Positions 7,821 to 15,611 are shown, numbered from the stretch's first letter. The stretch is DNA of 47,422 nt from Agromyces subbeticus DSM 16689 (GCF_000421565.1 NZ_ATXG01000021.1:1-47422); one strand, 5' to 3'. Made by a program: numbers and translations. The notes: generated from the sequence alone by a model not told the origin.

Positions 7821-9470
7821 ATGCAGAAACCGCTCGCAGGACTCGGTCGCAGAAACGTGGTGCGCGAACTGACGGCAGGGGTCACCCTGCTCGCGATCGC
7901 GATTCCGCTCAACATCGGCTACGCCCAGATCGCGGGGCTGCCGCCGACGGCCGGCCTGTACGCGCTGATCGTGCCCACGGTCATCTACGCGCTCGTGGTG
8001 TCGTCGCGGCAGCTCGTCGCGTCACCGGATGCCGCGGCCGCCGCCCTCGTCGCCTCGTCGATCGGCGGCCTCGCCGCGGCGGGCAGCGCCGACTACGCGA
8101 CGCTCGCGCTCGCGCAGGCGATCCTCTGCGGCATCATGTTCCTGCTGCTGGCCGTCTTCAAGCTCGGGTTCCTCGCGAACTTCCTGTCGAAGCCGATCCT
8201 GGTCGGCTTCGTCGGCGGCCTCGCCCTCGACATCCTCGTGAGCCAGATCGCCAAGATGCTCGGCGTGAAGATCGACTCGGGCGGCGAGTTCGTCGACAAG
8301 GTCGTCGGCCTGGTCTCCGGTCTCGGCACGCTCAACGGCTGGTCGGTGCTCATCTCGATCGCCGCCGTGGCGGTGCTGCTCCTCGGCAAGCGGTTCGCGG
8401 GCATGGTGCCGTGGGCGCTCGTGGTGCTCGTGCTCGCGACGATCCTCGTGGTCGTCGCCGGACTCGACGATGCCGGAGTGGCCGTGCTCGGCGCGGTGCC
8501 TGCGGGGCCGCCAGCGCTCACCTGGCCGGTCATCGACTGGTCGATGTGGCTCGTGCTGATTCCCTCGGCGATGGCGCTCACCCTCGTCACCACGGCTGAG
8601 GGGCTGCTCGTCTCCCGCTCGTACGGCGAGAAGCGCGGCTATCCGACGAGTCCGAACCGCGACCTCTTCGCCTTCGGCCTCGGCAACATCGCCGCGGGTG
8701 CGAGCGGCAGCTTCGCCGTCGGATCCTCGACGTCGCGCACCGCGGCGATGGACCAGGCGGGGTCGCGCACGCAATTGCCCTCGCTCGTGCTGGCCGTCGG
8801 CACGCTGCTGCTCCTGCTCTTCGGCACGGCGCTGCTCGCCGACATCCCGTCGCCCGCGATCGGCGCGATCGTCGGCGTCGCGATCCTGCCGCTGCTCGGC
8901 ATCGGCGACTTCGCCCGCCTCTGGAAGGTCGACCGCTTCGAGTTCGCGATCGGCGCCGTGTGCTTTCTCGTCACCCTGTTCGTCGGCTCCATTCCCGGCA
9001 TCCTCGTGGCGTTCGTGCTCGCGCTCATCAATCTCGCCAAGCGCGCTGCCAACCCCGCCATCGACGTGCTTGCGAGCAGCGGCGAGCCGAGCGATTCGCT
9101 GCTCGCCGACGCGCCCACCGGCCAGGTCACCGCGCCCGGCGTCATCGTCGTGCGCCTGGCCGCCCCCCTCTTCTTCGCCAACGGCTCGGTGTTCGCCGAT
9201 GCCGTGAAGCGTGCGGTGAAGGCCGCGCCCGAGGCATCCGTGCACCACGTCGTCGTCGATATGGAGGCCGTCACCGACGTCGACGTCACGGGCGCGGAGG
9301 CCTTCGAGAGCCTGCAGACATGGCTCGCGGCGCACGACATCGAGCTCGGCTTCAGCCGCATGCGGCCCGAGGCCCGCGCGCGCCTCGAGACGCTCGGGCT
9401 GCTCGGCACGCACCGGGTCTACGAGACCAATCGGGCCGCGCTCGTCGCCCTCACCGAACCGGCGAACTGA
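7821..9470 (+). CDS. SulP family anion transporter with STAS domain
   Basis: 549-residue SulP permease. The N-terminal GVTLLAIAIPLNIGYAQIAGL and TAGLYALIVPTVIYAL are the family signature (helices 1-2). About 11-12 membrane segments run to residue ~405, followed by a cytoplasmic STAS domain (about 435-545) containing VVVDMEAVTDVDVTGAEAF, with the aspartate-rich loop typical of STAS. Family members carry sulfate, bicarbonate or dicarboxylates, usually as Na+ or H+ symporters; the substrate is not determined by sequence. Start ATG follows GGGAGGGGAC. Lies 28 bp after the ClC-like gene. A nearby sulfatase (1897-4221) would release sulfate, so sulfate is possible but unproven. Confidence 0.92.
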   Translation: MQKPLAGLGRRNVVRELTAGVTLLAIAIPLNIGYAQIAGLPPTAGLYALIVPTVIYALVVSSRQLVASPDAAAAALVASSIGGLAAAGSADYATLALAQAILCGIMFLLLAVFKLGFLANFLSKPILVGFVGGLALDILVSQIAKMLGVKIDSGGEFVDKVVGLVSGLGTLNGWSVLISIAAVAVLLLGKRFAGMVPWALVVLVLATILVVVAGLDDAGVAVLGAVPAGPPALTWPVIDWSMWLVLIPSAMALTLVTTAEGLLVSRSYGEKRGYPTSPNRDLFAFGLGNIAAGASGSFAVGSSTSRTAAMDQAGSRTQLPSLVLAVGTLLLLLFGTALLADIPSPAIGAIVGVAILPLLGIGDFARLWKVDRFEFAIGAVCFLVTLFVGSIPGILVAFVLALINLAKRAANPAIDVLASSGEPSDSLLADAPTGQVTAPGVIVVRLAAPLFFANGSVFADAVKRAVKAAPEASVHHVVVDMEAVTDVDVTGAEAFESLQTWLAAHDIELGFSRMRPEARARLETLGLLGTHRVYETNRAALVALTEPAN

Positions 9471-9510
9471 CACGACACTCGACACGCCACGACACACGAC
9501 ACTCGACACG
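9470..9510 (+). repeat. 17-bp direct repeat in the SulP-GAP spacer
   Basis: ACACGACACTCGACACG occurs perfectly at 9470-9486 and 9494-9510, a 24-bp period. The spacer as a whole is a simple CGACAC-rich string. The first copy overlaps the last base of the SulP stop codon. The GAP gene Shine-Dalgarno lies 24 bp after the second copy. Likely slippage-derived; no function is evident. Confidence 0.85.
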
Positions 9511-9549
9511 ACAACCGACGCGGCATCCGCCTCAAAGGAGTAGAACCAC

Positions 9550-10221
9550 ATGGGATCAGTCATCGGGGACATCCTGCCCCTCGCTCTCGGCGTCGCGATC
9601 AGCCCGATTCCGATCATCGCGGCGATCCTCATGCTGCTCTCGCCGAAGGCGAAGGGCACGAGCGTGGGCTTCCTGATCGGCTGGGTGCTCGGCATCGTCG
9701 TCGCGATCGTGGCGTTCACACTGCTCGCCTCGATCATTCCCGAGGGCGACCCCGATGCCTCCAAGCCGATCGCCGGGTGGATCAAGATCCTGCTGGGCAT
9801 CGGGCTCCTGTTCCTCGCGCTCAAGCAGTGGCGCGGGCGCCCGCAGCACGGTGAGGCGGCTGTGCTGCCGAAGTGGATGTCGGCGATCGACTCGATGACC
9901 CCGGTTCGAGCGCTCGTGCTCGGGTTCCTGCTCTCGGCCGTCAACCCGAAGAACCTGCTGATGGCCGTCGCGGCCGGTGTCATCATCGGCACGGGTGGGC
10001 TGAGCGGCGGCGAGATCACCCTCTCGATCGTGATCTTCACGCTCATCGCCGCGTGCTCGGTCGCGGTTCCCGTGATCGCCTACCTGCTCGCGTCGAAGCA
10101 GATGGCTCGCCCGCTCGAGGCGCTGCACGCCTGGCTCGTGCAGAACAACGCCACGGTCATGGCGGTGCTGCTGCTCGTCATCGGGGTCGTCGTCATCGGC
10201 AAGGGCATCGGCAGCTTCTGA
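9550..10221 (+). CDS. GAP (Sap/LysE-like) family membrane protein
   Basis: 223-residue protein with six predicted membrane helices and the LysE-like opening GDILPLALGVAISPIPIIAAILMLLSPKAK. The central SMTPVRALVLGFLLSAVNPKNLLMAVAAG segment (split here as the NPKNL motif) is the conserved core of the GAP/Sap family. In mycobacteria Gap and Sap proteins are needed to place glycopeptidolipids and sulfolipids at the cell surface; other members remain unassigned. AAAGGAG at 9534-9540 precedes the ATG. Its stop codon overlaps the start of the second AI-2E gene by one base (TGATG), implying translational coupling. Confidence 0.86.
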   Translation: MGSVIGDILPLALGVAISPIPIIAAILMLLSPKAKGTSVGFLIGWVLGIVVAIVAFTLLASIIPEGDPDASKPIAGWIKILLGIGLLFLALKQWRGRPQHGEAAVLPKWMSAIDSMTPVRALVLGFLLSAVNPKNLLMAVAAGVIIGTGGLSGGEITLSIVIFTLIAACSVAVPVIAYLLASKQMARPLEALHAWLVQNNATVMAVLLLVIGVVVIGKGIGSF

Positions 10222-11261
10222 TGGCGGATGCCGCAGGCCCGGGTCTCGCGCACGGCACCCGGATGCTCGTCACCCTCGCCGCCGCGATCATCGTGTTCGC
10301 CGGCATCTGGTTCGCGCGCGATCTGCTCGCGCCGGCCGCGCTCGCCGCGGTCGTGGTGATCATCGCGCACCCGGTGCGTCGCCCGCTCGAGCGGCGCGGA
10401 TGGCCGAGCTGGCTCGCGACGACCTCCGTGATCGTGGTCGCGTACCTGATCCTCGCGGCGCTCGCGGTGATGCTCGTCGTGGCATCGGTGCAGTTCGTCG
10501 GCATGATCCCCGACTACGCCGACGAGCTGCAGGCGACGGCCATGGGCATCGCCGAGTGGCTCGAGTCGCTCGGGCTCGGCGACGAGGCCGGCGATGCTGC
10601 GGCCTCGGCGATCGAGCCCGGCAACCTCGTGGCCATCGGCACGGCGATCGCCGATGCCGTGCTCGGCTTCGCGACGGCGTTCTTCTTCGTGCTCGCCTAC
10701 GTGATCTTCATGGCGGCGGATGCCTCGGCGCTCGGGCGGCGCGGCCGGGTCTTCGGCACCGTGGCCGGCGATGCGATCGGCGCCCACTACTTCACGAGCG
10801 TGCGCCGCTACTACGTGGTCAACGCGACGTTCGGACTCATCGTCGCGGTGCTCGACGGCCTCGTGCTGTGGGCCATCGGGGTGCCGATCCCGATCGTGTG
10901 GGCGATCCTCGCCTTCGTCACCAACTTCATCCCGAACATCGGCTTCGTGATCGGCGTGATCCCGCCGGCGGTGCTCGCGCTCGTGGTCGGCGGCTGGCCG
11001 CTCATGCTCCTCGTGATCGCCGTGTACTCGGTGATCAACGTCGTGCTGCAGGTGCTCGTGCAGCCGAAGTTCGTGAGCGACGCGGTGGGCCTGAGCCTCA
11101 CGCTCACGTTCTTCTCTGTCGTGTTCTGGGCATTCGTGATCGGCCCGATCGGCGCCATCCTCTGCATCCCACTCACCCTGCTGGTGCGGGCGCTGCTCCT
11201 CGAACCCGATACCCGGGCTGCATCGCTGCGCCGGCTGTCGGGCGACCCGCACGTGACGTAG
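10221..11261 (+). CDS. AI-2E family transporter (second copy)
   Basis: 346-residue exporter paralogous to the gene at 559: it has the same NFIPNIGFVIGVIPPAVLALV, VLVQPKFVSDAVGLSLTLTF and GPIGAILCIPLTLLVRALLL segments. It is shorter, lacking the charged N-terminal tail and the C-terminal extension of the first copy. The start at 10221 overlaps the GAP stop by one base; the frame is open further upstream (to 9873) but that part overlaps the GAP gene and is not family-like. Last gene of the membrane cassette. Function: export of a small molecule or cation/proton exchange, not resolvable. Confidence 0.88.
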   Translation: MADAAGPGLAHGTRMLVTLAAAIIVFAGIWFARDLLAPAALAAVVVIIAHPVRRPLERRGWPSWLATTSVIVVAYLILAALAVMLVVASVQFVGMIPDYADELQATAMGIAEWLESLGLGDEAGDAAASAIEPGNLVAIGTAIADAVLGFATAFFFVLAYVIFMAADASALGRRGRVFGTVAGDAIGAHYFTSVRRYYVVNATFGLIVAVLDGLVLWAIGVPIPIVWAILAFVTNFIPNIGFVIGVIPPAVLALVVGGWPLMLLVIAVYSVINVVLQVLVQPKFVSDAVGLSLTLTFFSVVFWAFVIGPIGAILCIPLTLLVRALLLEPDTRAASLRRLSGDPHVT

Positions 11262-11324
11262 CCGGCTCCGATTCGTTCGCTGGGGATTCACGAAAAACGG
11301 TGGCGCACGAAGATGTCGCGCGCG

Positions 11325-11330
11325 TAGGGT
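11325..11330 (+). promoter_or_regulatory. -10 box for the DUF6325-SHOCT pair
   Basis: TAGGGT lies 24 bases before the ATG at 11355, leaving a short leader that contains AAGGGGGAG. No convincing -35 was found 16-18 bases upstream. It would separate this pair from the membrane cassette ending at 11261. Confidence 0.45.
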
Positions 11331-11354
11331 GCAGAACACGTGAAGGGGGAGAAC

Positions 11355-11783
11355 ATGGCGGAATTCGAGTACGGTCCCGTGGACCTGTACCTGGTGGGGT
11401 TCGAGGGAGACCGGCCTGATGACGGCAGTCTCGAGGCGATTCGCGAGCTGATCGAGGGCGGCGAGATCCGGCTGCTCGACTTCCTCGTGATCTCCAAGGC
11501 CGACGACGGCGCGGTGTCGATCACCGAGTTCGCAGATGTGAGCGACGAGTACGGCTTCGGCACGGTCGAGCTCGAGGCGATCGGCCTCGTCGCCGACGAA
11601 GACGCCATCGCGCTCGCCGAGGGCATTCGGCCCGGCACCTCGGGTGCGCTGCTCGCGATCGAGCTCGTCTGGGCGAAGCGGCTCGCGTCGCGGTTCGCCG
11701 CCGCGGGCGGCATCGTGCTGCAGACCGAACGCATTCCCGCGCCGGTCGTCAACGCCGCGCTCGCCGACGCCGAAGAGGAGTAG
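11355..11783 (+). CDS. DUF6325 family protein
   Basis: 142-residue acidic soluble protein starting MAEFEYGPVDLYLVGFEG. It matches my memory of the actinobacterial DUF6325 family: an N-terminal YGPVDLYLVGF strand, a central IRLLDFLVISKADDGAV segment and a C-terminal alpha-helical part ending in acidic residues. Function unknown. The frame offers a start at 11340, but AAGGGGGAG is best spaced for 11355. It is followed after three bases by a SHOCT gene, a pairing that suggests joint action; the SHOCT gene's ribosome site lies inside this gene's end. The protein has no signal peptide or membrane helix. Confidence 0.8.
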   Translation: MAEFEYGPVDLYLVGFEGDRPDDGSLEAIRELIEGGEIRLLDFLVISKADDGAVSITEFADVSDEYGFGTVELEAIGLVADEDAIALAEGIRPGTSGALLAIELVWAKRLASRFAAAGGIVLQTERIPAPVVNAALADAEEE

Positions 11784-11786
11784 AAG

Positions 11787-12179
11787 ATGCCGTTCAGAAG
11801 AATGGGACGCCCGGGCCTCATCGGCCTCGCCGCCCGCACCGCCGTCGTCGCCGGAACCGCCTCCGCGGTCAGCGGCGGCATGGCGCGCCGCCAGCAGGGC
11901 AAGGCCCAAGACCAGTACGAGCAGCAGCAGTACGAGGCGCAGCAGCAACAGGCGCAGATCGATGCCGCCGCCCAGCAGGCCGTGTCGCAGCAGCAGGCCG
12001 CGATGGGCGTCGCGGCGCAGCAGCAAGCGGCAGCGGCTGCTCCCGCTGCGGCTGCCGCGACCGCACCGGCCGGCGGCACCGACCTCGTCGCCGAGCTGCA
12101 GAAGCTCGCCGCGCTGAAGGAGCAGGGCATCCTGAGCGACGACGAGTTCGCCGCGGCCAAGGCGAAGCTGCTCGGCTGA
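11787..12179 (+). CDS. SHOCT domain protein with Gln/Ala-rich linker
   Basis: 130-residue protein in three parts: a glycine/alanine-rich hydrophobic start (about residues 8-32, MGRPGLIGLAARTAVVAGTA), a long low-complexity stretch of glutamine and alanine (about 38-95), and a C-terminal SHOCT module (LVAELQKLAALKEQGILSDD then EFAAAKAKLL). GAGGAG in the end of the DUF6325 gene serves as ribosome site, so the two are translationally linked. The CAG-rich linker is prone to slippage. Function unknown; SHOCT modules are thought to mediate oligomerisation or membrane-protein interactions. Confidence 0.85.
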   Translation: MPFRRMGRPGLIGLAARTAVVAGTASAVSGGMARRQQGKAQDQYEQQQYEAQQQQAQIDAAAQQAVSQQQAAMGVAAQQQAAAAAPAAAAATAPAGGTDLVAELQKLAALKEQGILSDDEFAAAKAKLLG

Positions 12180-12246
12180 GGCGTGACCGGCCATAATCGA
12201 TCGTCGCAGCGGGTGGAACCCCTGTCGTCGATCCATTCGACCTGCC

Positions 12247-12252
12247 TAGGGT
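12247..12252 (+). promoter_or_regulatory. -10 box of the type III PKS gene
   Basis: TAGGGT ends five bases before the ATG at 12258. This spacing predicts transcription starting at or beside the start codon, i.e. a leaderless mRNA; GAGG between box and ATG would be too close to serve as ribosome site. No clear -35 is visible. Confidence 0.5.
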
Positions 12253-12257
12253 GAGGC

Positions 12258-13400
12258 ATGACCGTCACGCTCAGGGGTGTCTCGACCATCGTTCCGTCCA
12301 CCGTGCTCGTGCAAGACCAGGTTCGCGACGTGTTCGCGGCGCAACCGGGCCTCAATCGCCTCGGCCAGCGCATCGTCGCGACCTCGTTCAACGTCTCGGG
12401 CATCGAGACGCGCTACACGGTGCTCGACGAGCTCAGCTTCGACGCGCACCCGGATGAACCGGTCTTCTTCGACGTCGAATCCGGCGAGCTGCTCTTTCCC
12501 GGCACGAAGGTGCGCAACGAGATCTACGCGGCAGAGGCCACCCACCTCTACGTCGAGGCGGGCCGCGCGGCCATCGCGGCGACGCCGGGCCTCGAGGCAT
12601 CCGATGTCACGCACGTGATCACCGTCTCGTGCACCGGCTTCTACGCACCTGGGCCCGACTTCATGATCGCCCGCGAACTCGGCCTCGACCCCGGCGTCGA
12701 GCGGTACCACCTCGGCTTCATGGGCTGCTACGCGTCGATCCCGGCGTTGCGCATCGCGTCGCAACTCGCGAAGGCGGATGCCTCGGCGGTCGTGCTCGTC
12801 GTCTCCGTCGAGCTCTGCACGCTGCACCTGCGCACCTCGAACGACCCCGACACGATCGTCGCGTCGTCGCTCTTCGCCGACGGTGCCGGAGCCGGCATCG
12901 TCACGGCGCGCCCACTCGAACCGGGCGAGCGCGCCTTCGACCTCGACCGGTTCGCGACGCGCATCACGCCCGTCGGCGAGAGCGACATGGCGTGGAAGAT
13001 CGGCGACCACGGCTTCGAGATGGTGCTCTCCAACGCGATCCCGGCGATCATCGACGACCACATCACCGGTGCGCTCGAGCCGCTCTTCGCGCACGATGAC
13101 GCGCTCGCCGAGGCGCTCGCGACGGATGCCTCCTCCGACGCGATCGAGCACTGGGCGATCCACCCCGGCGGTCGCAGCATCCTCGACAAGGTTGAGTCGC
13201 GACTCGTGCTCACCGAGGCGCAGCTCGTGCCGGCTCGCGAGACGCTGCGCGACTTCGGCAACATGTCGAGCGCGACGGTGCTGTTCGTGCTGCGCAACAT
13301 CCTGCACTCGGATGCCGCCGCCGACGGCGACCGCGTCGCGGCGATGGCGTTCGGCCCGGGCCTGACCGTGGAGTCGGCGCTCATGACCATCCGGGTCTGA
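12258..13400 (+). CDS. Type III polyketide synthase
   Basis: 380-residue chalcone synthase-like enzyme that condenses a starter acyl-CoA with malonyl-CoA on one active site. The Cys-His-Asn triad is complete: Cys157 in GFMGCYAS, His302 in IHPGGRSIL and Asn335 in GNMSSATV. Length matches the family (350-400). Divergent but complete N-terminal thiolase half (VSCTGFYAPGPDF). Bacterial homologues make alkylresorcinols, alkylpyrones or tetrahydroxynaphthalene; the methyltransferase and FAD monooxygenase downstream point to a decorated aromatic product, with the Streptomyces srsABC phenolic-lipid pathway the closest logical parallel. The starter cannot be inferred. TAGGGT just upstream suggests a leaderless transcript. 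A palindromic element separates it from the next gene. Confidence 0.94.
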   Translation: MTVTLRGVSTIVPSTVLVQDQVRDVFAAQPGLNRLGQRIVATSFNVSGIETRYTVLDELSFDAHPDEPVFFDVESGELLFPGTKVRNEIYAAEATHLYVEAGRAAIAATPGLEASDVTHVITVSCTGFYAPGPDFMIARELGLDPGVERYHLGFMGCYASIPALRIASQLAKADASAVVLVVSVELCTLHLRTSNDPDTIVASSLFADGAGAGIVTARPLEPGERAFDLDRFATRITPVGESDMAWKIGDHGFEMVLSNAIPAIIDDHITGALEPLFAHDDALAEALATDASSDAIEHWAIHPGGRSILDKVESRLVLTEAQLVPARETLRDFGNMSSATVLFVLRNILHSDAAADGDRVAAMAFGPGLTVESALMTIRV

Positions 13401-13441
13401 TCATGCTGCGCGACTCGCTCATGACTGTTCGAAGGTGATCT

Positions 13442-13530
13442 CGTGCACAACTCCGGATATCTTCGCCGGCACGCCGGCGGAATCCGCGGCACGCGCGGCG
13501 TTTCGCCGCGTCGCTCCGGAGTTGTGCACG
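13442..13530. repeat. 89-bp three-stem palindromic element
   Basis: Perfect 16-bp inverted arms, CGTGCACAACTCCGGA (13442-13457) and TCCGGAGTTGTGCACG (13515-13530), enclose two further perfect 7-bp hairpins: CGCCGGC-ac-GCCGGCG near 13464-13479 and CGCGGCG-ttt-CGCCGCG near 13494-13510. As RNA or extruded DNA it would fold like a cloverleaf. It lies between the PKS stop and the methyltransferase start. It has no coding content of its own, although the methyltransferase frame stays open through it. It could be a REP/MITE-like mobile palindrome, or an attenuator that lowers expression of the downstream genes. Confidence 0.85.
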
Positions 13531-13544
13531 CCGGCGGGCTCGGC

Positions 13545-14243
13545 ATGCGCGACGAACTCGCAAGCGAGCTGATGGACGACCCCGGGGCCGACCCCGAGAT
13601 GCTCTCGAAGACCTACGAGCGGTTCCGGCTGGTGAACGCCGTCGTGTCGGGCGAGCGCGCGGTGTACCGGCGGTGGGTGCGCCCGCGGCTCTCACCGGTG
13701 TGGGGCACCCGGCTCGTCGACATCGGCTCGGGCAGCGCCGACCTGCCGCGGCGACTGCTGCGCTGGGCGAAGGCCGACCGGCTGCTGCTCGAGATCACGG
13801 CGATCGATCCCGACGCGCGGGCCATGGAGTGGGCGGCGGCGCAACCCCCGATGCCCGGACTCACCCTGCGCCGAGCGCTGAGCAGCGAACTCGTCGAGAC
13901 GGGAGAGCGCTTCGACCTCGTGCTCTCGAACCACGTGCTGCACCACCTCGACGGGCACGAGTTCGGCGCCCTCCTGCGTGACAGCGAGCTGCTGCTCGGG
14001 CCGGGCGGCATCGCCGTGCACGGCGACATCGAGCGCACCCGCCTCGGCTACGCGGGCTTCTGGCTCGGCACGCTGCCGTTCGCGGGCAATCTGCTCGCCG
14101 GGTCGTACATACGGCCCGACGGGCTCACGTCCATCCGACGCAGCCACACGGCCGCCGAGCTCGCCGCGGTGCTGCCCGACGGGTGGGCGGTGCGCCGGGC
14201 GTTCCCGTCGCGACTCGAGGTCGTGTGGGGCGCGGATGTCTGA
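13545..14243 (+). CDS. Class I SAM-dependent methyltransferase
   Basis: 232-residue methyltransferase. Motif I is LVDIGSGSADLPRRLL (about residue 63); the post-I acidic loop AIDPDARAME and motif IV/V FDLVLSNHVLHHLDGHEF follow in the right order. The frame is open from a GTG at 13443, but that part runs through the palindromic element, so I take the ATG at 13545 (MRDELASELMDDPGADPEML), although its ribosome site is weak. The last eight bases overlap the start of the FAD monooxygenase. With the PKS upstream it probably O- or C-methylates a phenolic or pyrone product; unlike SrsB of Streptomyces, it is a soluble class I enzyme, so the parallel is functional only. Confidence 0.87.
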   Translation: MRDELASELMDDPGADPEMLSKTYERFRLVNAVVSGERAVYRRWVRPRLSPVWGTRLVDIGSGSADLPRRLLRWAKADRLLLEITAIDPDARAMEWAAAQPPMPGLTLRRALSSELVETGERFDLVLSNHVLHHLDGHEFGALLRDSELLLGPGGIAVHGDIERTRLGYAGFWLGTLPFAGNLLAGSYIRPDGLTSIRRSHTAAELAAVLPDGWAVRRAFPSRLEVVWGADV

Positions 14244-15462
14244 GGCATCCGATGTTCGCAGCGGTGGCGATCGCAGCGGCGCCGATCGTATGGGCGCCGA
14301 TCGTATGGGCGCCGATCGCATGCACGACGTCGTGATCGTGGGCGGTGGCCCGGTCGGCCTGCTGCTCGCGTGCCTGCTCGCCCGGCGCGGGCGCGATGTC
14401 GTCGTGCTCGAACGTCGCACGGAGCGCACGGGCCGGTCGCGGGCGATCGGCATCCACCCGCCAGGGCTCCGCGCGCTCGGCCGCGCCGGCGTCGAGACCG
14501 AGGTGCGAGCGGCCGCGGTCGAGATCGGCGAGGGCCGGGTCACGTGCGAGGGGCGGGTGCTCGGCGCGATGTCGTTCCGCGGCGCGGGGTCGGTGTGGTC
14601 GCTGCCGCAGCTCGAGACCGAGGCGCTGCTCGAACGGCGGCTCGCCGAGCTCGCCCCGGACGCGTTGGAGCGCGGCGTCGAGGTGGTCGGCATCCGCGAC
14701 CGGGGCACTCACCTCGAGATCACTGCCGAGCGGGGCGGCGAGCCGGTCGAGATCGCCGCCAGGGTTGAGATCGCCGCGCGGTACGTGGTCGGTGCCGACG
14801 GCGTGCGCAGCGGCATCCGGAGCCTCGTCGGCATCGGCTGGCACGCCTGGCCGGGCCGGGCGCACTACGTGATGGGCGACACGCGCGACGACACCGGCGA
14901 GGCCGCGACGGCGCTGCTGCACTTCGAGCCGGCCGGCGTGGTCGAGTCGTTCCCGATGCCGGGGCAGCGGCGACGGTGGGTGGCGTGGGTGCGCCGGCCG
15001 CCGGCGCGGCTCGATGCCGGCGTGCTCGCGACGATCGTGGCGAGCCGCACCGGCGACACGCTCGACGAGGCGACGGCCTCGGCGCCGAGCGGCTTCGAGG
15101 CGCGGCAGCACCTGGCCGAGCGGATGGCGCACGGCCGAGTCGCCCTCGTCGGCGACGCAGCGCACGAAGTGAGCCCCATCGGCGGCCAGGGCATGAACCT
15201 CGGCTGGCTCGACGCGCTCGCGCTCGATCACGAGCTGGCGGCAGCGCTCGATGCGGGCGCGCCGTTCGAGGCGTTCGAGCGCTACGCGCGCACGCGCCGC
15301 AGTGCAGCGGCGCGTGCCATGCGGCAGGCCGCGTTCAACATGGCGATGGGTGCGCCCGCCGCGGGCCTCCGCCTGCGGCTGCGCAACGCCGCGGTGCGCA
15401 CCCTCTCCGTGCCGCCGCTGCGAGCCGTGCTCGCCCGCGCGTTCACGATGCGCTGGCTCTGA
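14236..15462 (+). CDS. FAD-dependent monooxygenase (PHBH/aromatic hydroxylase type)
   Basis: 408-residue flavoprotein that would hydroxylate an aromatic ring or oxidise the PKS product. Rossmann FAD motif VVIVGGGPVGLLLACLLARR with GGGPVG at residues 36-41; the second FAD motif is RVALVGDAAHEVSPIGGQGM near residue 300. No NADH/NADPH-specific feature stands out. Start: ATG 14236 overlaps the methyltransferase by eight bases, but three 15-bp tandem repeats each supply another in-frame ATG (14290, 14305, 14320), and the conserved part begins at MHDVVIVGGG (14320). None of these has a strong ribosome site. The repeat-coded N-terminus MGADRMGADRM is non-conserved by nature. The gene completes the PKS cluster and has no obvious terminator except the palindrome at 15518. 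Confidence 0.88.
   Translation: MSEASDVRSGGDRSGADRMGADRMGADRMHDVVIVGGGPVGLLLACLLARRGRDVVVLERRTERTGRSRAIGIHPPGLRALGRAGVETEVRAAAVEIGEGRVTCEGRVLGAMSFRGAGSVWSLPQLETEALLERRLAELAPDALERGVEVVGIRDRGTHLEITAERGGEPVEIAARVEIAARYVVGADGVRSGIRSLVGIGWHAWPGRAHYVMGDTRDDTGEAATALLHFEPAGVVESFPMPGQRRRWVAWVRRPPARLDAGVLATIVASRTGDTLDEATASAPSGFEARQHLAERMAHGRVALVGDAAHEVSPIGGQGMNLGWLDALALDHELAAALDAGAPFEAFERYARTRRSAAARAMRQAAFNMAMGAPAAGLRLRLRNAAVRTLSVPPLRAVLARAFTMRWL
14278..14322 (+). repeat. Three 15-bp tandem repeats carrying start codons
   Basis: GGCGCCGATCGTATG is repeated at 14278-14292 and 14293-14307, and with one T-to-C change at 14308-14322. The unit equals five codons (GADRM), so gain or loss keeps the reading frame. 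Each unit ends in ATG in the frame of the FAD monooxygenase, giving a ladder of possible starts immediately before the FAD-binding strand. Confidence 0.95.
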
Positions 15463-15517
15463 CGCGCAGGCGTTCGACCGTGCCCGCGCTCGCTCCCATC
15501 CGGATCCGCTTCCGCGG

Positions 15518-15587
15518 GAGTACCCGATGTGCGGTTGAGTGCGGATCGCGCGCGGAGATGCGGCACTCAGCGGCGCATCGGGTACTC
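15518..15587. repeat. 70-bp imperfect palindrome (terminator or REP-like)
   Basis: The left arm GAGTACCCGATGTGCGG (from 15518) and the complement of the right arm ending GCGCATCGGGTACTC (15587) match over about 27 bases with few mismatches, several of them G-U tolerant in RNA; both arms also carry the GAGTGC/GCACTC block. It lies in the 149-bp gap between the converging FAD monooxygenase (ends 15462) and the nitroreductase-like gene (ends 15612). It may act as a terminator for both or be a dispersed palindrome. Confidence 0.75.
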
Positions 15588-15611
15588 AGGCGCCGCGGGT
15601 GCGGAACCGGG

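Noticed and set aside
13443..13544. N-terminal 34-residue extension of the methyltransferase from the GTG at 13443
   Set aside because: It would be encoded entirely by the palindromic element and adjacent bases, is Arg/Gly-rich and not part of the fold.
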